DNA of 64,000 nt. Source: Aporrectodea caliginosa (taxonomy: Eukaryota; Annelida; Clitellata; Crassiclitellata; Lumbricidae). Shown piece after piece: positions 22,321 to 33,600 of the stretch (its first letter is position 1; each line of letters starts with the position of its first letter). The notes under the pieces were generated by a model that worked only from the letters and a program-made list of their open reading frames with translations, made no database searches and was not told the DNA's origin. The stretch lies in the NCBI GenBank assembly GCA_020284085.1, contig JACEVL010000081.1, positions 272,501 through 336,500 on the forward strand, in the 5' to 3' direction. The position numbers and the translations under genes are program-made.

Positions 22321-24414
22321 GGAGAAAATCTACCAGCCAGTTGTAGATAATTATGGTCTGGAAATTCTACTTTGGACTAGTGTGCTAGTGTGGAGAAATC
22401 GAGAGCTATCGGTGTCACGTAGCTATTGTTCGTTAGGAGATGGGTGGAGGATAGAGATCAACGCGGCTTTTGTAAAAACAGTCGGGCGCAGGGCATATTG
22501 ATCACTTAGTGCATTGTGTGGAATACCGTTGCGTTTCATATGGCGAATGAAACAACAGTACTATCAGGTGAAAATCACTTGTGACACAAACGACATTTTT
22601 TAAGATTTCTGCACTGTGGATTCTCATAATGTCATTGAACACAATGATATTGTCCAACAATATAAAATAGTCTCCCGATCTACCTCGGAAATGTTCACAG
22701 ATTCTCTTTGTATAAAACATAATTGCGTAGCCTACTTATCTCTTTTCTCAGGTTATCTAAGTTTATATCGTGTGCACATTAGTTAACTAGTTAAGTTTTT
22801 GTTACTTAGAGACTTCTTTCATATCCGTGTATCCAAACATAGACTCGTGGTAAAAACCCTATCACCTTCTTACGATGATACAATCTAATGTTAATGCTGA
22901 CCCTTGTTAGCGGGGCTTTGGCCCTTTTAGGACTCTCCCTTTGAGCGGTTGAGCCAACATCTCATTGTAATCTTTTTCATCTGTAAACTGTAGCCTATTG
23001 TTCACATTGGTTTCAATAAAAAGTGTGGTTACGGTTATGGTTAACACCTAAATAATGTCTCAATCTAATATGGCTTTCTACATCACAAGCTTTTTCAAAA
23101 AGTATCCACGTGAAACATACAATTATTGTATAGTTTTTCAACTTTGTTTATTGGAGCATTTTCCATTTTAATTCCTGTGTTGTGTGTCTTTGTTAGTCCT
23201 GACTAATAACACATTTCTACATTTTATTATGATGTTCAGCTTGACTTTGCATTATGCTATTCAGATGCTTTCAATGTACGTTGTGTAGCATTCTACTCTG
23301 TTTCAATTCTTCTTTTACTAAGTAAGCAACTTATAAGTCTTTCAAAGATTCTGTGTCTTCTTTATACCTTGTATCTGCGCAGCTGTTTCCATTAGACACT
23401 TGACAGATGACATGGATGTTCAGAGTTGCCTTGTTCGAGTTCCAGCTGTAAAAATGTTTACAATGCATTGTGTGCCATGTAAGGCGCTTCAACAGTGTCA
23501 TGAAGAGTATGGGTACTTGTCTCTATTGAACGGCCTCTGCTCAGCGCCCTGTATGTTTTATCATAAGGTCATGTGTGCACTTCTGAGCTTTTGAAGGAGA
23601 ACACTATGGAATCCTGTTCTCCTATATTGTATCATTGTATGTTACATTGAAATATCTCTGAATCTTGACTATAAAGCGTAATTTGTGAAAGGCAAGCGTA
23701 AGAAAATTGTACAGACGCCTATTCAATCGTAATCGTAAACTCGATATTTCTAGAGCGCCCACAAAAGCGAAGTCGCGGGAACCAGCTTATTCACAGGCAC
23801 TTAATTAAAACAGTTCTCCCTCTTCTCTTATACTCAACATGACTTACTTGGACATTTAGTTCACACAATGTTTTAGTTGTAACTATCGACTTATGCCTTT
23901 ACTTATGTGATTAACTCTAATGTCTCTGATGAAATACTCCAGCTTCAGCAGAACCTGAAGAAAGAAGATTTTATTTCATGCTTTAACTTTAACCAGTAGT
24001 TTCAACTGTTGACCATTCACGTCGACCTTCTTTACCTCAGCTCATAATAATAGTTGTCTTATGGAATCCTATGGATTACATGTTTACCTTTATATGAAAG
24101 CACAAGGGTCCAATAATAAGGATACTTATTCCTTGAATTTTATTAGATGGATAAAGGTAGAAAGCCTCTCTTTCAACATAACTAAAATGACAGGATTCAA
24201 ACAGAAACATTTATTATTCAACATCCGATTTACTCCCTTTAAAAATCAACAGTAACCGTCAACACTTGTAACATGTTTCATAACTTTAAGTGCCACTATA
24301 CAGCACAAAATACAGACGATAATATTTTACAGCAAACTCATGTAAAGAACTGTATTGGAGCAGGTTATCCACTTCTCCAATCTTGCTATAGATGGTAGGT
24401 TTCATAAGAGATGT
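22321..24414. other. Intergenic, no gene recognised
   Basis: I find only short frames without homology. An AATAAAA word near 23015 follows a long unique tract and could be the end of a lost transcript or LINE. AT content is moderate and there are no long simple repeats. Confidence 0.6.
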
Positions 24415-24420
24415 TTTATT
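24415..24420 (-). terminator. Polyadenylation signal AATAAA for the zinc-finger gene
   Basis: TTTATT on the plus strand reads AATAAA on the minus strand, 37 bp beyond the stop codon of the zinc-finger ORF. It is the nearest canonical signal. Confidence 0.55.
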
Positions 24421-24456
24421 TTGAAACTATTTTAATTCATGAAGTAATGTAATTTG

Positions 24457-26178
24457 TTACCCATCTTCAAATAATGAAACAAAGTCATTTTCCACCGGAA
24501 AAAGGCAAAACTGATAACAGTGGTCTATAAATTCTTTTTCTATTTCAAACATTTCGTCACAGATTGCACATCCAAATGGTTTCACCAGGAAAGGATCAAT
24601 ATCAGAAAAAAATGATCGGTTATGTTGTACAACTTCCACATCTTGCTCATCTCCTGTGTAGGCTGTCTCATGGCTAAACTGATTGTCTACAATTCCAACT
24701 TCTGTGTGGCAAAATTCACTTGTGTATGTCCTTTCCTTGGTGTGACTTCTCCCATCCAGAACTCTAGCATAGGAATGTTCAAACCTTATGTCATGTATCT
24801 TGTTATTGTACAGAGTATCTCCATTATGGGTTAATAAATCTCTGTTTAGCTCATTGTGAAATGCATTAGCATTGGAGCATAAATCACATTTATATGGTTT
24901 CTCTCCAGTGTGAGCTCCCAAACCGTCTTTAGTCAAAGCACTACTAAGTGCAAATAATTTCTGGCATAGCTCACATTTGTGTAGTTTTATTCCAGTATGG
25001 ATTCTCCTATTATGTTGATTCAAACTGCTACTGCATGCAAATGATTTTTGGCATAGGTGACACTTGTCTGTTTTTTCTCCTGAATGTGTTCTTGAATGCC
25101 TTTGCAGGTCACAACTATGTGCAAAACTTTTCTGACATAATTCACATGTGTATGGTTTTTCCACAGTGTGGATCCTCATGTGGTATTTAAGTAGAGAATT
25201 AATAATGACTCCTTTTCCACACAATTCACACTTGTATGGTTTTTCTCCACTGTGTTTCATCAAGTGATATTTCAGTTGCGAATTTCTCAAGAATTCTTTT
25301 CTACACAATTCACACTTGTATGATTTTTCTCCAGTGTGGATCCTCATGTGTCTTTTAAGATGTTGATCTGTAAAGAATTCTTTTCCACACAATTCACACG
25401 TGTATTGTTTTTCTCCAGTGTGGGTTCTTACGTGTTCTTTTAAACGCCTACTCTCTGTAAATGATTTCTGACAAAGGTGACATTTGAATAGTTTTTCTTC
25501 TGAATGTGTTCTTGAATGCCTTGTCAGATAACTACTAGATGCAAAACTTTTCTGACATAATTCACACTTGTATGGCTTCTCTCCATTGTGGATCTTAATG
25601 TGGATTTCAAGTAGAGCATTACAAATGAAACCTTTTCCACACATTTCACACTTGTACGGTTTTCCTACAGTGTGTATCCTCATGTGGCGATTTAGTCTAT
25701 GTTTCATAACAAACCTCCTTCGACACAATTCACATTTGTATGGTGTATCTACACTATGGCATATCATATGTGTGTTAAAATTAACAAGCTTTTTAAAATC
25801 TTTGCCACATTTTTGGCAATTGTATGTTTTTTTTACGCCAGTGTGTGTCTGCATATGGTAATTGAAATCAGTAATTCGCATGAAACCTTTTCCACAATGT
25901 CTGCACGTGTATGTCTCTTCTCCAGTGTGAAGGCTTATGTGACGTTTCAGACAATTTATTTTTGAAAATAATTTTCCACAGAAATCGCACATGTATTGTT
26001 TTTCTTCAGTATGTGTTGCTGCGTGGCATGTAAGATGATCAATTCTTGAAAATGCTTCTCCACAAATATCACATTTGTGTGGTTTTTCAACGGTGTACGT
26101 TGCAATATGTTCTGTTATCTGGTCTCCTTTACATTCCTCTGTCAGTCCTGACTGAAATAAACCTTGGTCTTCATTCAT
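24457..26178 (-). CDS. C2H2 zinc-finger protein, about 16 fingers
   Basis: This is a single-exon frame of 573 residues starting at ATG 26178. After a 30-residue N-terminus come thirteen good C2H2 fingers in tandem (from CDICGEAFSRIDHLTCHAATH), joined by TGEK/SGEKPY-type linkers. Two decayed fingers follow (in the CELCQKLFALSSAL finger one H is replaced by D; CDLCSNANAFHNELNRD also lacks one). A linker of about 80 residues follows, and a last C2HC-type unit, CAICDEMFEIEKEF. There is no KRAB, BTB or SCAN domain. Such proteins bind DNA sequence-specifically in the nucleus, and in repeat-rich regions many target transposons. No frameshift or stop occurs, so I judge it a functional host gene; an untranslated upstream exon is possible. 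Confidence 0.92.
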   Translation of the reverse strand: MNEDQGLFQSGLTEECKGDQITEHIATYTVEKPHKCDICGEAFSRIDHLTCHAATHTEEKQYMCDFCGKLFSKINCLKRHISLHTGEETYTCRHCGKGFMRITDFNYHMQTHTGVKKTYNCQKCGKDFKKLVNFNTHMICHSVDTPYKCELCRRRFVMKHRLNRHMRIHTVGKPYKCEMCGKGFICNALLEIHIKIHNGEKPYKCELCQKSFASSSYLTRHSRTHSEEKLFKCHLCQKSFTESRRLKEHVRTHTGEKQYTCELCGKEFFTDQHLKRHMRIHTGEKSYKCELCRKEFLRNSQLKYHLMKHSGEKPYKCELCGKGVIINSLLKYHMRIHTVEKPYTCELCQKSFAHSCDLQRHSRTHSGEKTDKCHLCQKSFACSSSLNQHNRRIHTGIKLHKCELCQKLFALSSALTKDGLGAHTGEKPYKCDLCSNANAFHNELNRDLLTHNGDTLYNNKIHDIRFEHSYARVLDGRSHTKERTYTSEFCHTEVGIVDNQFSHETAYTGDEQDVEVVQHNRSFFSDIDPFLVKPFGCAICDEMFEIEKEFIDHCYQFCLFPVENDFVSLFEDG

Positions 26179-27090
26179 TGCACTCAGATTGACTCAGTAA
26201 TATGGTGATGTAAGTTATTATTCTGACACTTTTATGCTGTATTAAAACACAAATCCATGTCCCGATATGCTGGCTCTGTGTCTAGGACGATGTGATTCGC
26301 TCTTTCTTGGCTTAAGGCTCGAGCGAACGAAGTGTCGCCCCTTTTTCCTGATGCAGTATACTTTTACTCCCGTACTATTAGTAAACGCCTTACAGGTTGT
26401 GCTCAATATGGAGCAGCTGGATTTTCGTTTATCAAAGAAACAAAAATAGTTTCTAAGATATCATTTTCTAGATAGTATTTACCCTAGTGAAGTAGGTTGT
26501 TGAACAGTTCACTGTTAATAGCAGCTGCACAAGACGAATCAATTTTCCTGCATTTGTGCATCTCTCTAGAATATCCCAGGCAGGAGGTAGCTATTAAAAG
26601 AATATTAAGAATTCAATATTAGTTACAACAATACATTTAATATTAAAATAAAATGATCATTTCACAAAATTTTGCCTCATATTATGTAATGACAATTCTT
26701 CAAACTACATCACAGTTTATTGCCAAATGTGAATGAGTTCTGATTTAGCTCATCATGCATTTTGCACAACTGGCAAATTCTTATTTCCTAGAAAACTACT
26801 GTTTTTCTTTCTCTAAGAATGTACAAAATAGACTGCGAATTTGGCAAGAAAGTTATTCAATGATTGCAAATCTCCAAACTATTAAAATATAGTAGCACAA
26901 GAACTCAGACTGTTATGAGTTTCAAATATAAGACAAATATTTTTTAGGTAAAAGTGTAGTTTAGCATAGACAATTATTTCTGTTACTGAGGCAATCCTTG
27001 CTAGTATATTTTCATCTGCTTAGTAATAATTGGTCAGATTCAGAGCCGAGACACGCAACTCAGTCGTTAGAACAACACCAAACGTATATG
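26179..27090. other. Upstream flank of the zinc-finger gene, nothing recognised
   Basis: No TATA box or coding segment can be defended. The sequence is AT-rich after 26580. The zinc-finger promoter should lie here but I cannot place it. Confidence 0.5.
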
Positions 27091-27092
27091 AA

Positions 27093-27766
27093 CTGGGGTC
27101 AACTCGAATCCCCGAAACTAGAATTCCCGAAAACACTGAAAATAACAAAAAGCATGATTCCGAAAAAACCGTTTTCTAGAAAGCAGCCAAACTCCAGAAA
27201 TCTACTCATATTTATATTGTAAACTCTAATACACGACTTAGACTTAACGTTGCCTTGATGTTTATCGATATACTGTCTATTTACAAATTTTTATTTGTAG
27301 TTTTAATTCAATATGTTATTGGGTAAAACTGTACTTTCCGTTACTAAATTAGTTTGGTAAAACAACAAACAGTTGTTTATGTTGCTTTATTATTTTATAG
27401 CCTATTGTCGATTCAAAATGGAAGGTGGATTGATGAAAATAAGTGTTGGCCTAAATGGAAGCTGGATTGATGGAAATAATTGTTACCGTAATGCAAAGAA
27501 TCTTGCCTAACTTGAAGCCGGATTGATGAAAAGGATTTCTTGCAAAAGTAGAAGTATGATTGATGAAGAGTAGGCTAATAATACTACAATTGGGAAATAT
27601 GTTATGATGCTAAACTACACGTTTAAGAAATCCATATTCATACACACAAACGTTATCTTTTTAATTTTCTGGAATTCGGGTCGCATTTAGAAAATCGATT
27701 TTGAAGATCTGGCCGAAATTCGTTTCAAGGATTCGGGTATCGGGGATTCGGGCCGCAAACGATGTC
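27093..27766. mobile_element. Element 'b' with CGAATCCCCGA ends and internal minisatellite
   Basis: The left end has tandem degenerate words cgaatccccgaa, gaattcccgaaaa, gattccgaaaa. The right end has their complements (ggaattcgggtc, ggattcgggtat, ggggattcggg). Between 27415 and 27570 lie four units of the GAAGCTGGATTGATG minisatellite. There is no ORF. Limits are approximate because no target duplication was found. Confidence 0.6.
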
Positions 27767-28052
27767 ATTACGTCACGGACCTACCTACCTAGTTATAATC
27801 ATGGCAAGCTTATAGAAATTGGGGCTGAAGGATATAGTGCGTAAGTTTACTGGCGTCGTGAGGGTCGGTTAGGGTTACCGGTTAGGGTCAGGATTAGTGT
27901 CGTCATTAGAAAAACCGGTACCGTCCTGCGTTCGCGCAACTTTCCCAAAGATATTATAATTATAATCCTTCAGTCCACGATACTATAAATTTTGCCATAA
28001 TTATAGGTCGTGGATACAGTCACGCCCGACGTGATCCTAATATCTGGGACTA

Positions 28053-28355
28053 GAATCACGCCCGCTACGCTATTGGTCAATGCACGTCACATGATTTTGT
28101 GCATCTGACAGGAGCCAACCGATAAACTCTCCCGAATGCGGTGGAAGATTATATTTACCATGTTTTCTAATGACGAAACTAACCTAACCCTGACTCTAAC
28201 CGACCCTCACGACGCATAATCTCACCCTAACCGACCCTCACAACGCATAACCTGACCCTAAGCGACCGTCAAGGTGTCCGCCATTTCAAATTCCAAGGGA
28301 AGTAAGCAAGTTCACGTGACATGCTTTGGCCAATAACGCGACGGGCGTGAATGTA
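28053..28355. mobile_element. MITE with CACGCCCG inverted ends
   Basis: The left end (gaatcacgcccgctacgcta, then ttggtcaatgcacgtcacatg) pairs with the complement of the right end (ttcacgtgacatgctttggcc, then gggcgtgaatg), about 45 bp in all. Possible TA flanks are present. Its interior includes repeated 'aaccgaccctcac' words. Those words are complementary to 27856-27905 upstream, which makes a second, larger inverted pair. Confidence 0.6.
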
Positions 28356-28373
28356 GTACTGGGGTTCCGCTAA

Positions 28374-28771
28374 CGTCCGGGGCGCATTTACCCAAATCCC
28401 AACCGGTATTATAGCAGTTCATAAAATTTTAAAACTTATTTTAGGTATGTTTTCATCGCTCTTCCAACTTCTACTTCTACTAGAACATATATCAATCCCT
28501 CATCCAACTTCTACATCCACTAAAAATATTTTAATCGCGCATCCAACTTCTAGTTTTACCCCAATAATTTAGTATCAAAATTATTATTTCATCGCTCATC
28601 CAGCTTCTATTTCTGCTATAAATAATTATGCTCATCCAACTTCTAATGTTACTGTAATAATTTAGCATTAATACCATGTTTTCATCGCTCATCCAACTTC
28701 TAGTTTTACAATTATATTATTTTTATGACCTGCTATACTGGTTGGGATTTGGGTATATGCGTCCGGGGCGT
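28374..28771. mobile_element. Element 'c' with CGTCCGGGGCG ends and internal minisatellite
   Basis: Inverted repeats of ~45 bp contain CGCATTTACCCAAATCCCAA on the left and the complement on the right (ttgggatttgggtatatgcg). The pseudo-palindrome CGTCCGGGGCG caps both ends. Between 28440 and 28710 lie about seven minisatellite units in reverse orientation (catccaacttctac...). There is no ORF. Confidence 0.72.
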
Positions 28772-29449
28772 GAACGGATCCACTACGATAATAAGCTTCG
28801 AATCAATTCTTTTATTTTAGATATTTTACTTTATTAACCTTATATATTTATAAGCTATTACATTAAAGTTGAGAAAATTGAAATACTAGAGATTTACGAG
28901 CATAAGAAAGACATTTAAAAATAGATTTTCTTTTGTCCAGTTTTTTTCAAAATGTCGATCAACGAAAAGCGAACACCCAACCAGAGCACAAGAGGTTGGA
29001 TGCAATACTTACTAACGCTTGTGTCCTCTGGTGATTGAATTTAGTCGAAAGTATTTTAATTTTAATGAAATTCTGTTGCAGAAGTAAGAAACTTTAAATA
29101 GCGCGGAATTAATTAAAATAGGCAGCGGCGGTATAGAAACTCACTCAGTAAATTCATGCGGCGAAGTTAAACATTATTATTGTAAGTTTGACCCAACAGA
29201 ATCTGCACTTATCTTTCTGATAGGTAAGTAAGTTAATAAGTAGGTAAGTGTGCAAGTAAGTAAGCATGTACTTGATTGAATCGCCAGCAAACGCACTGCG
29301 GGAACATAGGATAAGAACATTCATAGAGTGTTCAATCACAAAAAAAATTAAGAACGCATTCCCTTCATGCTGAAATATGCGCAATCTAGGCCTACAGAGG
29401 TAAGGTGAAAGCACGTACTTCTTGACAAGCCTGCTGCTTTTAATACTGT
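28772..29449. other. No gene recognised
   Basis: The sequence is AT-rich, with a weak (GTAA)n stretch around 29221-29270. Nothing else is supported. Confidence 0.55.
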
Positions 29450-29680
29450 GGGTCACTGTAAAAGTCTTCACCGTCTGAAGAACTGCTTTGGGATCTCTGG
29501 TCTGGCACTAGTATTTCTGTTTAGTCCACGCATTCAATCAGTGTATTTAAATGGTTTGCTAATTATTCATCTAGTAGGCCTACTTTGTTGGCATGCGGTG
29601 TGCAACAGGGTTCTGTGCTTGATCCTACTTTGTTTACATCATGCACCAAGCGGGGGTCCATTGTTTAGTGGTAACATCAC
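29450..29680 (+). pseudogene. LINE reverse transcriptase fragment (domain 3-4)
   Basis: One frame reads LKNCFGISGLALVFLFSPRI followed by QSVYLNG, and the next frame continues ACGVQQGSVLDPTLFT. Together they cover the RT stretch from the 'GI.G..L.W..SYL' helix to GVPQGSVLGP. The proline of GVPQG is replaced by Q and a frameshift lies between the two parts. Confidence 0.7.
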
Positions 29681-29882
29681 TGGCGTGAAGAGCAGTAGGA
29701 AGCGGTCTTGTCCCTTAGAGGGTTAAATGGTTTGCTAATTATTCATCTAGTAGGCCTACTTTGTTGGCATGCGGTGTGCAACAGGGTTCTGTGCTTGATC
29801 CTACTGTGTTTACATCATACACCAAGGGGAGGTCCATAGTGTAGTGGTAACATCACTGGCGTGAAGAGCAGTAGGAAGCGGG
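29548..29882. repeat. Tandem duplication, 176-bp period
   Basis: The 29548-29723 segment, holding the end of the RT fragment plus a tRNA-like word (gtagtggtaacatcactggc), recurs at 29724-29882 with a few changes. The second copy continues into 'gggatcgcttcccgc', resembling a B box, so a SINE head is probably included. Confidence 0.8.
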
Positions 29883-30641
29883 ATCGCTTCCCGCATCCTC
29901 CCAAAGGTCCATTCAGCCTAGGCTATCATTTGCGAGATGGCGCGCATTGCTAAAACTAGATGTAGGACGGGATAGGAGCCTTGCAAGGATGCCGAATAGC
30001 CTACAGTTAAATTCGACTCCTGTTATAACTTGTGATCATCCGTTCATACTGAGTTGTGATCATCTTGAGTAATTGTCAGTTTGAATTAATTAAGAATATT
30101 TATTAATATAATATTATTACCACCACCACCATTAGGAAACATTGCTGGATAATCATTTGTTGGGATATCATTAAAAGGTTCTATGCGTATGATACAGTCT
30201 GCCATGCAATTCATCTGTACAGCGCAAGTTCTTTCTTTGTAAAGGAAAATTTTGAATATCAAAATCTATACTGGAATCATAGTAGCCTAGAGGAAACCAT
30301 GCAAAATCAATTTGGGCCGCAGTCTTGACTCCTGTTGCCGTTGGTGATCGAAAATGCTATTGGAAAACCAATAGGTAGGCTAAAGCTGCTTAATTGTTGA
30401 ATTCTTGGGTTGATCCCGTGAGAGGGATATCGTGAAAATAATTCTCAAGATATTATATTAGGGCCTAAGACTTTGATTAACAATTGCAATATTGTCAGAG
30501 ATTACGAAAAAGAACAATTTTTCAAATACAGAATTTGTGAGAATCCTTTCGCATAATGCAGACTGTTAAACAATGTGCAGGTGAAAGTCTAATTCTTGGT
30601 AATCATTTAATTTACCGAGCGTCCAAGTCATATCATTTTAA

Positions 30642-31096
30642 GGGTTCCGCGACAACTCGTCGAACGACATTTCGTCTATGACACTTCGTCTACTAGTGTA
30701 TCTGTATCCATTACGGCTAATCAACAGAGGCCGCTTTCTTATAGTTTCGCTAAAACGTGCTATATATTCTCTGGAATCCAGCTTCTAATTACTGACAAGA
30801 TTATTTTCATCAATCCAGCTTCTGTTGAATGGAAACCTATTTTCCTCCATGCATCCAGGTTGATTTCCAGCTTATTTTTACGTGAAAAATTATTTCGATC
30901 AATTCAGCTTCTATTTCAACACAGGAATGTTTTCATCAATCCCACTTCCATTTCGGGAAACAGTTTTTTCATCAATCCAGCTTCCATTTTAAAGTGACAA
31001 TATCAAATAACTTAGTAGACGAAATGTCGTTCGACGAATTGTCGCTCGACGAAGTGTCGTAGACGAAATGTCGTTCGACGAGTTGTCGTGACACCC
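30642..31096. mobile_element. Element 'a2': TIRs, target duplication and internal minisatellite
   Basis: The left end GGGTTCCGCGACAACTCGTC and right end GACGAGTTGTCGTGACACCC are inverted, and the match continues into GAACGACATTTCGTC. ATTTTAA lies directly on both sides (7 bp, extendable to 9). Subterminal words of the type 'gacgaaatgtcg' are repeated in tandem. The centre (30775-30990) has five minisatellite units in reverse orientation. At 455 bp it has no ORF. It is the best-defined member of the group. Confidence 0.82.
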
Positions 31097-31765
31097 ATTT
31101 TAAGGCCTGATACAGCAGTGGAATCTGTATTTGAAAAGGAATACATGGGGCATTGTCACTAACTCTGTCGTTCTCTTAAAGATATGTACGGTACACACTA
31201 ACTCTATTGTTCCTCATAAAGGTATGTAGGCCCTATATTATTTGAATATTTATCTGAATGCATCAGTCTGTTAAGGCTACATACACTAAGATGGGACACA
31301 TGTGAATTTACAAGTTTCATATTCAATTTGTTTACTTTACGGCTAATGTTGAAAGGAACATTAGCCCGATGGTGACTTCCACGTCTTACTAATGCTATCC
31401 ATACTGATATCGAACAAGAATGTGCAGTGTGTTATATGGATCGGTTGAAGAACTTGAGGCGAGCAGTGACTTCAGGATGAGAGCGAGTGTGACAGATGTT
31501 TGATCTTGTAGAACGAGGTGGCTGGATGGTGAAGATGCTTTTGCTGTGAGTGTTTAAGATTCCCACTATTTGTAAATTCTCAATGTTGAAGCTTTGCAAT
31601 GTATAGCTTATTTAAGAAATGGTTGGGGAACAAATAGGGCCTACATTCAATCAAATGTCGTATTGATAATGGTTGAAAAACTAAATGTGCTTTTATGTGT
31701 AAAGTGGAGCGGTTATTTTTTCTGTTCTAGTTTCAGACTTATAAAGCGCCTCTCACAGTACAACC
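31097..31765. other. No gene recognised
   Basis: Only short frames without homology. A local repeat of 'cactaactctgtcgttctc' and 'cactaactctattgttcctc' occurs at 31157-31217. Confidence 0.55.
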
Positions 31766-31768
31766 TAA

Positions 31769-32420
31769 TCAGAGGAGCTTCCATTGCGAAGGGCCCCTCG
31801 AGAAACGAAAAGTCTTAAGAGAACGAACAGAAACAGTAGTGCCTCCAGATAACATCACAGCACGAGTTATAGCAGGAAGGTCATTCCATAGCAAAGGGCC
31901 AACAGAGGAAGAGGCAGGATGCTGTGCTGTGGTAGTCCGAGACCGAGGAACTAGAAGGTCAGGATCGTCTAAAGAGCAAAGAGGACGTCCAGAGGTAGCT
32001 GAGATAAGATCATAGATGTAGCGTGGAGCTTGACCCAAAAATGTTTCACACGTAAGAAACATAATTTAAACTGCATCCGAGCAGTTAAAGGAAGCCAATG
32101 AAGGTCTTCAGTCATGACAGTCGAAATATGGGAGAAACGAGGTATAGGCGGGCGATCAAACGACCAGACGCATTAAGAACTGATTGGCCTATAAGTAACG
32201 AGTTACAGTAGGCCTAGTCAGTGCGTGAACAGATGAAGGCATGAACCTTGGGAGAAAACATCGGCGAGGGGACAGGTCGTCGAATGGCACGTAGACTCCA
32301 CAAGTGATAAAACTGGACCGAGAGATATTAGAGATAATGTTCAGAGAAGGAAAGAGTAGGCCTACTGTCTAGAGTAACACCCAGGATAGGTTCTCCTGTA
32401 GTTTACGTTGCCGAATTATT
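31769..32420 (-). pseudogene. CR1/L2-like LINE, C-terminal end of ORF2
   Basis: The frame at 31769-32062 reads FLGQAPRYIYDLISATSGRP, LLVPRSRTTTAQ, VGPLLWNDLPAITR and SLKTFRF. This is the closing block of CR1/L2 RT proteins (G.AP.YI.DLI, PRSR, GP.LWN.LP, FK..L.T..F). The preceding thumb region continues to about 32420 in broken frames. Confidence 0.8.
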
Positions 32421-32768
32421 TGTAATGTCCTCAGTGCCGTAAATAGGGCCTACAAAAAAATTAGTAATACAGCATATTGTGAATTTCAGCCCGAGAACAT
32501 TTCAGTTCTAGCTCAAGCGGTTGTGCCCAGTTTCCTGCAACTGTTAACATAATTTTCTTACAAGCTATGTCTATGCTAAACATTCGTAGTCGCTTATTTT
32601 CTTATTGATTTTTCAACTTTGCGACGTGCCAAAACTCGTGAAAAGACCATAAAATATATGGATTTAATACAATATCTGATGACACAGTAGGCTAATCTTC
32701 ATTTTTCACTACAAGCCACTGAGTTTTGAGAACATAGCAGCCAAATACTTGATGTTCTTGCCGACAAA

Positions 32769-32827
<59 letters not shown>
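32769..32827. repeat. (TA)n microsatellite
   Basis: Perfect TA array of about 59 bp with no other content. Confidence 0.97.
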
Positions 32828-32830
<3 letters not shown>

Positions 32831-32942
32831 GTAATAAATTTAAGCGCTGTTTGGAGTGTTCGGAAAAGATTACTTTTACCTGTTGTATCTCTAAGCAGGT
32901 AAACCAAATTCTGCAAATTTGTAGACAATAATTTAATACGAT

Positions 32943-33140
32943 TTAACCCTAATTTGGGTCTTTTATGACCCACGCGTATGATTGTTGTTATAAAAAATTT
33001 ACCATTAAATATTTGTTCGAACAATTTTATGAATTTGTCACATATATTTCCAGGTTTAAGGAGAACCAATCGGGAATGGCTGGCCTATTGACGCCTACAT
33101 GATATCCGCGAAAGACTGTTGGGGTCTTTTATGACCCCAA
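32943..33140. mobile_element. Possible piggyBac-like terminus
   Basis: TTAA at 32943 is followed by CCCTAATTTGGGTC, resembling the TTAA-CCCT start of piggyBac elements. The palindrome 'gggtcttttatgaccc' occurs here and again at about 33118-33138. No opposite TTAA end was found, so only a solo end or coincidence can be claimed. Confidence 0.35.
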
Positions 33141-33404
33141 AAATTTCCTAATTTCAGGCATCACTTTGCCGAGTAATACACCAGATTTTGCAACCTAAAT
33201 GAGCAGTTTTAGCGTTTGGGAGACGAGGCAAGCATTATTCTGATCTCCTGCCCACATACATAATTCCTCTGAGGAGTTCGTCCTAGTGCATGCATTCCAG
33301 TAGAATGATAACACGCATATAGGCCTACTATTACATTGGATAACACCCGTATGGCAACCACTGTATGCGTGCGATCGATATCATCGATCGGGAGAGAGCA
33401 AGCG

Positions 33405-33600
33405 TATATAAAAATAGAGAACGTGTCTGTTCTAATGAAAAGAAACTCGTTAGATGCGGCGATCTTTGATGGGTCCGATATTAAAATCAGTTTTTTTATG
33501 ATCAGTAGGATACGTGATGTTTCGCCTATAATAATATCCTATCGCATGAACAACAGCTGAAACTGAGTCATTCAAAACTTCGTTATATATTCTAGTGTAT
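33405..33600 (+). promoter_or_regulatory. TATA promoter and exon-1 relic of secreted-peptide paralog B
   Basis: TATATAAAAA at 33405-33414 is followed by AGAGAACG and then sequence homologous to copies A and C (gttagatgcggcgatctttga, ..., gatgtttcgcctataataa, gaacaacagctgaaact). Copy C has TTAAAAAAGAGAACGGG at the matching place (39423). Homology stops at about 33590 where TA-rich repeats start, and no signal-peptide exon follows. This is therefore a truncated paralog that keeps its core promoter. Confidence 0.65.

Noticed and set aside
22502..22720. Minus-strand frame of 72 residues
   Set aside because: No homology, no splice context, composition like flanking non-coding DNA.
25568..25965. 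Plus-strand frames across the zinc-finger gene
   Set aside because: Antisense shadows created by the regular finger codons.
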